This document shows positions 1-6,583 of a stretch of 9,115 nucleotides of DNA, piece by piece. The stretch's first letter is position 1. Every line of letters starts with the position of its first letter. The notes beneath the pieces were generated by a model. That model saw nothing but the letters and a program-made list of their open reading frames with translations, was not told the origin of the DNA and searched no databases. The stretch spans positions 1-9,115 of the forward strand of contig CALYZR010000014.1 of assembly GCA_945610215.1 (NCBI GenBank), in the 5' to 3' direction. Origin of the DNA: an uncultured Clostridium sp. (GTDB lineage: Bacteria > Bacillota > Clostridia > TANB77 > CAG-508). A program made the translations under genes and the position numbers.

Positions 1-350
1 ATAAAATTAAATAATAATAGTCTTCGGTCTTGACATGAATGTATACACTCATGTGCTATTGTTTGTATTCTTGCATAGTTATTTTTCATATCTGCTATGC
101 TTATTTTATTTGTAACAGCTATATATAGACTTGTTCCAGTATCTTTTGCCTCTTCTATTTTTACTGTTTTATTTCCTAACATTTCTAACATTGCTTTTGC
201 TATTTCAACATTCTCTGGAAATTTATTTGTAATTTTTTCTAATTCTTTGTTCTCTTGTTTTTCTTTCATTTTTTTAATGTTTATTTTAAATAAAAATTTT
301 AAAAAAAGAATTGTTAAAAGTATCAAAATAACATAGTAAATTATTTCCAT
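1..350 (-). CDS. Membrane-anchored HExxH putative zinc metallopeptidase, 5' part only
   Basis: The reading frame is open for 116 codons from an ATG at 348-350 and leaves the window without a stop, so the C-terminus is unseen. An AGAGG site lies 7 nt before the ATG and a consensus promoter lies further upstream. Residues 4-22 form one hydrophobic helix, followed by a Lys/Glu-rich linker, which suggests an N-terminal anchor with a soluble domain behind it. Residues 98-108 read I-A-H-E-C-I-H-S-C-Q-D: H100, E101 and H104 form an HExxH motif, the zinc-binding and catalytic signature of many metallopeptidases. The segment before it (LYIAVTNKISIADM) looks like the strand and helix that usually precede such a motif. 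The third zinc ligand would lie outside the window. Similar HECIHSxQ proteins are, from memory, conserved Firmicute hypotheticals. The gene is certain; protease activity is inferred from the motif alone. Confidence 0.85.
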   Translation of the reverse strand, partial: MEIIYYVILILLTILFLKFLFKINIKKMKEKQENKELEKITNKFPENVEIAKAMLEMLGNKTVKIEEAKDTGTSLYIAVTNKISIADMKNNYARIQTIAHECIHSCQDRRLLLFNF

Positions 351-385
351 ATTTATACCTCTTTGAAATTATTTTAACAATTCTT

Positions 386-414
386 ATTATATTTAATTAT
401 ACATATTCTGTCAA
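386..414 (-). promoter_or_regulatory. Consensus sigma-A promoter for the HExxH gene
   Basis: On the minus strand the -35 box TTGACA (409-414) and the -10 box TATAAT (386-391) both match the vegetative consensus exactly, and the spacer is exactly 17 bp. Transcription would begin near 379, giving a leader of about 30 nt that contains AGAGG (358-362) before the ATG at 350. A perfect hexamer pair at ideal spacing is rare even in AT-rich DNA and implies strong constitutive expression unless repressed. Confidence 0.85.
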
Positions 415-441
415 TATTTTTGCTTTTAATCCTGTATAAAT

Positions 442-461
442 GCTTGTTTTCAAGCTTTTTT
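442..461 (+). terminator. Terminator-like hairpin between divergent genes
   Basis: GCTTG (442-446), loop TTTT, CAAGC (451-455) is followed directly by six T residues (456-461), the layout of an intrinsic terminator read on the plus strand. The stem is short (5 bp, 3 of them GC). It lies upstream of both flanking coding regions. It could therefore stop plus-strand readthrough coming from inside the HExxH gene, or act as an attenuator for the gene at 540 if that gene's promoter is further upstream. Function is uncertain. Confidence 0.4.
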
Positions 462-539
462 AATTTATATTCTTTATTTTAAAATACATTTTGATTATAT
501 TTTTTATAAATTTGTAAATACTGATTTTGAGGTGATTTT

Positions 540-968
540 ATGGAAAAAAACTTAGATATTTTAAAAGAAATATGCAAAGGTGTAAAAATGGGAATGGATG
601 CTGTTTCCTATGTTTCTGATAAAGTTCAAGAACCTAATTTAAAAGATGCTTTAACACACGAATATAGTATGTATAATAATATACTTACTAAAGTAAATAA
701 TGCTTTTAAAAATTATAATGAAGTTCCTAATGATTATAAATTAACAAATAAAGCTATGCTTTGGTATGGTATCCAAATAAATACTTTAAAAGATACCAGT
801 AATTCTAAAATAGCAGAGCTTCTTATACAAGGAACCAATATGGGCATTATCGAAGGCAGAAAGTTATTAAATCATAATAAGGATTTAGATAAAGAAACTG
901 ATAACCTTTTAAATGATTTTGTTAAATTTCAAGAAGAAAGTGTTGAAAAGTTAAAAAATTTTCTTTGA
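540..968 (+). CDS. Conserved hypothetical small all-helical protein (possible ferritin-like bundle)
   Basis: This is a 142-aa protein with a clear GAGGTG site (529-534) 5 nt before the ATG and a TGA stop. It has no signal peptide, membrane segment or cysteine cluster; the only cysteine is residue 12. The sequence reads as amphipathic helices at about 1-28, 31-58, 66-84, 87-108 and 113-141, which suggests a cytoplasmic four-helix bundle. The central stretch (GIQINTLKDTSNSKIAELL, then IQGTNMGIIEG) resembles a conserved hypothetical family that I recall from Clostridia, where a -MxQGxxMGII- segment recurs. A ferritin-like or DUF2383-like fold is possible, but I do not see a convincing pair of ExxH di-iron motifs. 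It faces away from the HExxH gene and converges on the PAP2 gene, overlapping that gene's 3' end by 18 bp. The gene is nearly certain; its function is unknown. Confidence 0.9.
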   Translation: MEKNLDILKEICKGVKMGMDAVSYVSDKVQEPNLKDALTHEYSMYNNILTKVNNAFKNYNEVPNDYKLTNKAMLWYGIQINTLKDTSNSKIAELLIQGTNMGIIEGRKLLNHNKDLDKETDNLLNDFVKFQEESVEKLKNFL

Positions 969-1502
969 TTTTTTGATCATTTTTTTATATGCATATTTAA
1001 TAAAAAAGGCCAAATATACAATTCCTATTATCCAACCACCTATTACATCTGTTGCATAGTGGGCTCCTAGATATATTCTACTTATACCTATTAATAGTAT
1101 TAAAACAGATAACATTACTATTAATGGGTATTTTATTTTTTTGTTTTTTATATTCTTATAAACTAAATATATTAAGAATCCATAAAATCCTGTTGCTACC
1201 ATGCTATGTCCACTTGGGAAACTATAGCCTTTTTCTTCTACTATTCTTAAAACTTCTGGTCTTGGTCTTGCAATAATAAATTTTAGTATTCTATTTAAGA
1301 TAAATACTAAAATTAAATTTATTGCAATAGATTTTGAATTTATTTTATTTTTTAATAATAATATAAATCCTATTGTTAATATTATTAATGTTATTGCTGA
1401 TCCTAAATGTGACATAAAAAGCATAAAATTAGTCATTCCATTGCTCATTAATTTAATAATTAATTCATATGTTTTTTCATCTATAAAGTTAATCATGTTC
1501 AT
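951..1502 (-). CDS. PAP2-family integral membrane phosphatase (possible undecaprenyl-diphosphate phosphatase)
   Basis: This 183-aa polytopic membrane protein carries all three parts of the PAP2 acid-phosphatase signature. They are K74-x6-R81-P82 in KFIIARPRPE, P96-S97-G98-H99 in SFPSGHSM, and S141-R142-x5-H148-x3-D152 in SRIYLGAHYATD. The two histidines and the aspartate form the phosphohistidine catalytic site, which faces outward in this family. Hydrophobic segments lie at about 33-50, 59-77, 103-115, 127-144 and 154-170. Family members dephosphorylate lipid phosphates, including undecaprenyl diphosphate (BcrC type). Its place 21 bp behind a peptidoglycan polymerase in the same operon favours carrier-lipid recycling, but phosphatidylglycerol-phosphate or other lipid phosphatase activity cannot be excluded. 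AGGAG (1513-1517) sits 10 nt before the ATG. A second in-frame ATG two codons later is an alternative start. Confidence 0.9.
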   Translation of the reverse strand: MNMINFIDEKTYELIIKLMSNGMTNFMLFMSHLGSAITLIILTIGFILLLKNKINSKSIAINLILVFILNRILKFIIARPRPEVLRIVEEKGYSFPSGHSMVATGFYGFLIYLVYKNIKNKKIKYPLIVMLSVLILLIGISRIYLGAHYATDVIGGWIIGIVYLAFFIKYAYKKMIKKSKKIF

Positions 1503-1523
1503 GTATATTTTTCTCCTATTTTA

Positions 1524-3818
1524 CTAGTTATGTATTGTGCATTTTTGTAATGGCACATTTTTTGGTGATCCATAAGAAGACTTTGTTTTCCATAAATTAT
1601 CTTTATTTATGTATTCTCCTCTTGCATATACTCTTTTGGTTTTTGGGCACTTATCTGTTGCTAATAATCCACTACTTATGCATACTTTTGCTGTTGAGTG
1701 ATATGGGCATGTTTGTATAGGTTCTGTACCTTTTACAAAATATTCTTTTCTAGTTGTTTTATATTTTCTACATGTAGATGTTGCTAAAAATCCTGATTTT
1801 TCACATATTTCTACTTCGACTACATTTTCTGGTTTTGTTTGTTCAAATGTTTTTGCATCTAATCCTTCGTGAACACTTCTCATTACTGATGTCCATATTT
1901 GTCCTGCTGGATTAAGTGACCATCCTGTTATTGTACAACTATCATCATATCCATACCAAACAGTTGCCGTATAATATGGTGTAAATGCACAAAACCATCT
2001 GTCATAATCGTTATTAGTTGTTCCTGTTTTTGCAGCTACGCTCATTCCTTCAACCTTGCATGTTGTTGCTGTACCACTTTTTACTGGTTCTGTTAATATT
2101 TCTTTTACTACATATGCTGCTTCTTCTGACATTACTCTTTTTTGTTTTTGATCTGGTCTTAATACTATATTTCCACTTTCGTCTACTACTTTACTATAAA
2201 ATGTTGGCTGTTGATATATTCCTCCATTTGCAATAGTAGCATATGCTCCAGCCATTTCCAATGGTGAAACTCCCCATGTTAATCCTCCTAATGCCAATGA
2301 TAATCCATTATCTTTTTCTTCATCGATTGTTGTTATTCCTAAGTCTTTTAGGAATTTAATTGACTCTGTTGGAGTTAATAAACACATTGTTTTTACCATA
2401 GGTATATTTTGTGAATTTGCAATTGCTTTTCTTGTTGTAATTAGTCCCATATATTTATATCCTAAATTTTTAGGCTCAAATTTTCCATTATCAAAGCTTG
2501 TTGGATTATCATCAAAAACTGTCGCTGCAGTAATTATTCCTTTATCTATTGCAGGTGCTAATGCTGCTATTGGTTTCATTGCTGAACCGGTTTGTCTTAC
2601 CGCATCTGTTGCTCTATTGAATCCAAATGCTGTATTTTTTTCTCCTATTCCTCCTGCTATTCCAAGTACATATCCTGTTGTGTGATCTAGTAATACCATG
2701 GCTGCTTGTGATTGTTGAATGTTTCCTTTTTTGTCTATTGCGGTTTGTTTATATTTCTCCTTACTAACCTCTTCATCAATTATAGCTTGCACTCTTGGAT
2801 TTAAAGTTGTATATATTGTAAACCCACCACTAGATAAATACAATTTTGCTTGTTCATATGTCCAATCATGTTCTTTTTGTAATTGTGCTACAATTTGATT
2901 AATTGCTGCATCTGTATGATAAGAAAATACAGTTTGAGGAAACGCCCCTTGGTTAAAGTTTAGTCCTTCTTCGACTTCTTTTAATGCCTGCAAGTATTCT
3001 TCCTCAGTTTTTATTTTACCTAATTCATTCATTTTATTTAAGACTACTTTTGTTCTTTTTTTTATTAATTCTAATGTTTCTTCTTTATTTTCTCCAAATG
3101 GATTATATGAGTTTGGTGAGTGGTTTATTCCTGCTAAAAATGCGCATTCAGCTAAATCAAGGTCTTTTGCACTTTTATTAAAATAATAGTTTGAGCCTTT
3201 TTCTACACCATAAACGGTATCTCCTAAAAATATTAAATTTAAGTATAATTCTAATATTTGTTCTTTTGACATTTCTTGTTCAACATAATATGCTCTTGCC
3301 ATTTCTTTTGCTTTTCTTTGCCAAGTATCTTCTTTTTCTTGTGTTAGATTTTTTACCATTTGTTGTGTTATTGTACTTCCTCCAAATGGAGATTTTCCTC
3401 TATTTGCTATATATGTATATGCAGCTTTCAAAGTTCTTTTTATATCTATGCCATTATGTTCATAAAATCTTTCATCTTCTATTGCTACAAATGCAGTTGG
3501 TAGATATTCTGGCATTTCTTTTATACTTATGCTCTCTCTATTTTCGTTACCATTTAAAATTCCAATAGTATTATTCTCCATATCTTTTATTACTGAATTT
3601 TCATATTTTATTGTTAAATCATTTTTGCTTAGTCGTGCATCTTTCACGATTCCATATACTTTATATGCAGCATACCCTCCTAGCAAAAGCATAACAATTA
3701 AAAGCAATAAAAATATAATTAATATTGCTTTTAGTATACCTATTATTATTGGATGTTTATTTTTCTTTTTTATAATCTTATATGTTTCAACATTTGTTTT
3801 TTCCTTTTCTTGAGGCAT
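1524..3818 (-). CDS. Class A penicillin-binding protein 1A (bifunctional transglycosylase/transpeptidase)
   Basis: This 764-aa protein polymerises lipid II and cross-links the glycan strands outside the membrane. A basic cytoplasmic tail (1-22) precedes one membrane helix (about 23-50). The GT51 transglycosylase domain (about 80-260) shows E114-D115 in VAIEDERFYEH, with E114 the likely catalytic base, then GGSTITQQMVKNL (146-158), the segment around LYLNLIFLG (191-199), and AECAFLAGINHSPNSYNP. The transpeptidase domain (about 370-655) has S412-A-M-K415 (acylation serine and lysine), S469-Q-N471 and K597-T-G-T600. The C-terminus (about 668-764) holds two cysteine-rich repeats of the form CxxSGxLATxxC...CxxH. 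All catalytic motifs are intact and the length is normal for the family. An AAAGGA-type site lies upstream of the ATG. The gene follows rpe by 35 bp and precedes the PAP2 gene by 21 bp, so it is co-transcribed. The stop is a tandem TAG TAA. Confidence 0.96.
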   Translation of the reverse strand: MPQEKEKTNVETYKIIKKKNKHPIIIGILKAILIIFLLLLIVMLLLGGYAAYKVYGIVKDARLSKNDLTIKYENSVIKDMENNTIGILNGNENRESISIKEMPEYLPTAFVAIEDERFYEHNGIDIKRTLKAAYTYIANRGKSPFGGSTITQQMVKNLTQEKEDTWQRKAKEMARAYYVEQEMSKEQILELYLNLIFLGDTVYGVEKGSNYYFNKSAKDLDLAECAFLAGINHSPNSYNPFGENKEETLELIKKRTKVVLNKMNELGKIKTEEEYLQALKEVEEGLNFNQGAFPQTVFSYHTDAAINQIVAQLQKEHDWTYEQAKLYLSSGGFTIYTTLNPRVQAIIDEEVSKEKYKQTAIDKKGNIQQSQAAMVLLDHTTGYVLGIAGGIGEKNTAFGFNRATDAVRQTGSAMKPIAALAPAIDKGIITAATVFDDNPTSFDNGKFEPKNLGYKYMGLITTRKAIANSQNIPMVKTMCLLTPTESIKFLKDLGITTIDEEKDNGLSLALGGLTWGVSPLEMAGAYATIANGGIYQQPTFYSKVVDESGNIVLRPDQKQKRVMSEEAAYVVKEILTEPVKSGTATTCKVEGMSVAAKTGTTNNDYDRWFCAFTPYYTATVWYGYDDSCTITGWSLNPAGQIWTSVMRSVHEGLDAKTFEQTKPENVVEVEICEKSGFLATSTCRKYKTTRKEYFVKGTEPIQTCPYHSTAKVCISSGLLATDKCPKTKRVYARGEYINKDNLWKTKSSYGSPKNVPLQKCTIHN

Positions 3819-3853
3819 TTTAATAATGTCCTTTCTTTTGATTAGAGTTAATT

Positions 3854-4510
3854 TTATTTCAATTCTGCTATTGCAGTTTTAAAGTTTTCTGCTGATATTA
3901 TTGCACTACCAGCAACAGCTATATCTATACCTGCTTCTTTTGCTTCATTTATTGTAGTTTTATTTATTCCTCCATCAACTTCTATATATGTATCTAAATT
4001 ATTGTTATCTATATATTCTTTTAATTCTTTTACTTTTACTAATGTTTCTGGAATTAATTTTTGTCCACCTTTTCCTGGTTCTACACTCATTACAAGAACC
4101 ATATGTAAAAATGGTAGAAAATCTTTTATTTCATCCACACTTGTATTTGGTTTTATTGAAATTGCAGGTTTTATATTGTTTTGCCTTATATAATTTATAA
4201 GCTCTAATATTTCTTCTTTGTTTTTACATGCTTCATAATGAAATGTAATAATACTTGGCTCTAATGGAATATATTTATCTATATGTTTCTTAACATCTTT
4301 TACCATAAAATGTACATCTAATGGTAAATTTGATATTTGTTTTATTATATTTGCATATTCATACATTAATTCTTCTGTATCTTTTTCTACAAATTTTCCA
4401 TCCATTACGTCTATATGATAATAATCTGTTCCTGCTACTTCTAAGTCATAAAATGTTTTTGTTGCTTTTTCTTTTTCAACTGTTAGTATAGATGTTGATA
4501 TTTCTATCAT
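3854..4510 (-). CDS. rpe: Ribulose-phosphate 3-epimerase
   Basis: This 218-aa TIM-barrel protein has the usual Rpe length. Family reaction: interconversion of D-ribulose 5-phosphate and D-xylulose 5-phosphate in the pentose phosphate pathway, in the cytoplasm, with a divalent metal. Expected metal and catalytic residues are present: S7, H32 and D34 in YHIDVMDGKF, H67 in LDVHFMV, and D179 in EVDGGI. The phosphate-binding loops MSVEPGKGGQ (141-150) and AVAGSAI (198-204) are also present. Two normally conserved spots differ: the FVPN of the first signature reads FVEK (40-43), and the usual VNPGFGGQ reads VEPGKGGQ. The enzyme is therefore a divergent Rpe, and a related sugar-phosphate epimerase (such as an allulose-6-phosphate type) is a minor alternative. 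The position after prkC fits rpe. AGGAG (4518-4522) sits 7 nt before the ATG. Confidence 0.93.
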   Translation of the reverse strand: MIEISTSILTVEKEKATKTFYDLEVAGTDYYHIDVMDGKFVEKDTEELMYEYANIIKQISNLPLDVHFMVKDVKKHIDKYIPLEPSIITFHYEACKNKEEILELINYIRQNNIKPAISIKPNTSVDEIKDFLPFLHMVLVMSVEPGKGGQKLIPETLVKVKELKEYIDNNNLDTYIEVDGGINKTTINEAKEAGIDIAVAGSAIISAENFKTAIAELK

Positions 4511-4554
4511 TTTTATTCTCCTATCTAATTTTTATTTAAATATTTAATATTTTC

Positions 4555-4572
4555 GGGCGCATAAATGCGCCC
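4555..4572. repeat. GC-rich perfect 18-bp palindrome between prkC and rpe
   Basis: GGGCGCAT, AA, ATGCGCCC: arms of 8 bp around a 2-nt centre, with 12 of 18 bases G or C in otherwise very AT-rich DNA. In the transcript it would form a stable hairpin starting 8 nt after the prkC stop. No T-tract follows on either strand, so it is not a standard intrinsic terminator. A processing or stability hairpin separating prkC from rpe expression, or a protein-binding site, fits better. Confidence 0.75.
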
Positions 4573-4580
4573 TTAATAAA

Positions 4581-6542
4581 TTATTCAATTGTTATTGATG
4601 TTTGTGTATTTAAATTAATATTCTCTGTTCTTTTTAAATTTCCATCCAAATATACTTTTATTGTTACTGTTCCAATTCCTTGTATTGATACAGATTTATC
4701 TGTTGTCATTGTATCTATATTTTCACTTAATACTTGCTCACCATTTACTGTTACTTTTAATGGTACATATACTGTTTTTTCTTCTCCTGTTTCTTCATCT
4801 ATTTGTTTTTTGTAATTTCCTAGTGATTTAACATTTACTGTTACTTTTCCTGTCTTTATTTCATCAAATTCATTTATTGTTATTGTTATTTCTGTATTTT
4901 TGTCAACCATACTTCCTGAAGATATTGATTGGTTTACTACAACTCCATTTGGCTTACTAGAATCTGATGTTTTATCTGTACTCTTCCATTTTAATTTAGC
5001 ACTGTTTATTGCGCTTTTAGCTTCGCTTTCTGTTTTTCCTAATAAGTCTGGTACTTGAACTTGTTCTATTCCCATACTTGAATAAATTGTAACTGTTGTT
5101 CCTGCTGGAATTTTTTCTCCTTCTTCAATCTCTTGTTTTATTATATAATTTTTTTCTACATCATCGCTAAATTCTTCTTCTACTTTTATCTCTAATCCAG
5201 CTTCTTTTAACATTTTAGTTGCTTCGTCTCTTGTTTTGCCTACTACTTTAGGCATTTCTACTATTTCTTGTCCTTTGCTTATTACAATTTTTATTGTACT
5301 TCCTTCTTTTACTTTGTAGTTATCTTGATACTTTGGATCTTGTTCTATTATTTGTCCTTCTGGAATTTCTAAATGATATTTTTCTTCGCTAACTTCTATT
5401 TTTAATTTTAGCTCTTTGGCTTTTTGCTCAGCTTCTTCTTTTGTTAGTCCTTGTAAATTTGGTATTTGAACTTCTTTTGTTCTTCCTAGTGATAAAACTA
5501 GGTATGTTCCTCCCATCGCAATTGAAAATACTAAAATACAAGCAAGTATTATAGCAATAACTTTTACTACTGGATGTTCTTCAAAATATTTTTTTATTTT
5601 ATCCAATTTTCCTGGTTTTTTTCTTTTTTCTTGTTTTTGTAGTTCTTCTGCGTAATCTAATGATATTTTTTGTGTTGGAGAATCTCCTAATGTAGGTGTA
5701 GAAACAATTTGTTCTTCTGGATGTTTTAATGCTAATTCTAAATCTTTTATCATTTCTGTTGCAGATTGATATCTCTCGTTTGCGTCTTTTCTCATTGCCT
5801 TCATAATTATATCATTTACGCTCTGTGGTAATTCTGGTTTTATTTTTATTGGTTCTATTGGATCTTCTTGCATGTGTTTTAATGCCACTGAAACAGGTGT
5901 GTCGCTATCAAAAGGAACTTTTCCTGTAATCATTTCATACATTACCACACCAAGTGAATATAAGTCAGATCTAGCATCTGTAAATCCACCTCTTGCATGT
6001 TCTGGTGAGAAATAATGTACTGAGCCAATTGTTGTTCCAAAGGCTGTTATTGTTGAATTTGAAACTGCCTTTGCTATTCCAAAATCTGTTACTTTTGCTA
6101 CTCCCTCTTCTGTTATAATTATGTTGTGTGGTTTTATATCTCTGTGTATAATATTATTCCTATGTGCTGTTTCCAATGCTGAAGCTATTTGCATTGCTAT
6201 TTTTACAGACCATTTCCAGCCTAGTGCACCTTCTTCTACTATTATTTCTTTTAGTGTTTTTCCTTTTACAAGTTCCATTACTATATAGTATAAATTTCCC
6301 TCATGTCCTACATCATACACTGAAACAATATTTGGATGTGTTAAACTTGCAACAGCTTGTGCCTCTACATTAAATCTTTTTATAAATTCTTCGTCTGTTG
6401 TAAACTCATCTCTTAATACTTTTACTGCAACATATCTTTTTAAAACTAAACATTTTGCTTTATATACTGTTGCCATTCCTCCACTGCCTATTTTTTCTAT
6501 TATTTCATATCTGTTATCAAGTAACTTCCCTTCTAAATTCAT
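4581..6542 (-). CDS. prkC: PASTA-domain Ser/Thr protein kinase (PrkC/Stk1 type)
   Basis: This 653-aa single-pass membrane kinase has an intact Hanks-type catalytic domain (about 12-272). It shows a GSGGMATVYKA glycine loop (19-29), ATP-anchoring K41, helix-C E60, catalytic HRDIKPHN (133-140), D153-F-G, and the activation-segment end SPEHARGG (179-186). A juxtamembrane linker with several Ser/Thr (281-298) and a basic stretch leads to a membrane helix at about 328-351. Outside are three PASTA repeats, about 356-423, 426-488 and 494-558, each opening with a P-x-(V/L)-x-G-like segment such as MPKVVGKT and VPDLLGKT. PASTA repeats in this family bind muropeptides or lipid II. A beta-rich tail of about 90 residues follows, without a PASTA signature. 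The kinase controls cell-wall synthesis, division and, in Bacillus, spore germination. An AGAGGG site precedes the ATG. It follows prpC by 41 bp, the usual kinase-phosphatase pairing. Confidence 0.97.
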   Translation of the reverse strand: MNLEGKLLDNRYEIIEKIGSGGMATVYKAKCLVLKRYVAVKVLRDEFTTDEEFIKRFNVEAQAVASLTHPNIVSVYDVGHEGNLYYIVMELVKGKTLKEIIVEEGALGWKWSVKIAMQIASALETAHRNNIIHRDIKPHNIIITEEGVAKVTDFGIAKAVSNSTITAFGTTIGSVHYFSPEHARGGFTDARSDLYSLGVVMYEMITGKVPFDSDTPVSVALKHMQEDPIEPIKIKPELPQSVNDIIMKAMRKDANERYQSATEMIKDLELALKHPEEQIVSTPTLGDSPTQKISLDYAEELQKQEKRKKPGKLDKIKKYFEEHPVVKVIAIILACILVFSIAMGGTYLVLSLGRTKEVQIPNLQGLTKEEAEQKAKELKLKIEVSEEKYHLEIPEGQIIEQDPKYQDNYKVKEGSTIKIVISKGQEIVEMPKVVGKTRDEATKMLKEAGLEIKVEEEFSDDVEKNYIIKQEIEEGEKIPAGTTVTIYSSMGIEQVQVPDLLGKTESEAKSAINSAKLKWKSTDKTSDSSKPNGVVVNQSISSGSMVDKNTEITITINEFDEIKTGKVTVNVKSLGNYKKQIDEETGEEKTVYVPLKVTVNGEQVLSENIDTMTTDKSVSIQGIGTVTIKVYLDGNLKRTENINLNTQTSITIE

Positions 6543-6583
6543 TTTAAATCCCTCTTTCTAAAACTAAATAAATATATAGCTTA

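Noticed and set aside
97..336. 79-aa plus-strand open frame
   Set aside because: It is antisense to the HExxH gene, which has a consensus promoter, SD site and a recognisable motif; the plus frame has neither SD nor domain.
491..519. Possible promoter for the 540 gene (TTGATT, 17 bp, GTAAAT), and TATAAA at 435 and 505
   Set aside because: Only the -35 half of the first pair fits, and neither TATAAA has a matching -35 at 16-18 bp, so I do not call a promoter.
988..997. ATATGCATAT palindrome with nearby T runs as a convergent terminator
   Set aside because: It has only one GC-containing core and no stable stem directly followed by a T-tract; short AT palindromes are common here.
3191..3568. 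125-aa plus-strand open frame inside the PBP gene
   Set aside because: It lies opposite the transglycosylase domain and is Leu/Phe-rich only because it mirrors AT-rich coding sequence; no SD or family resemblance.
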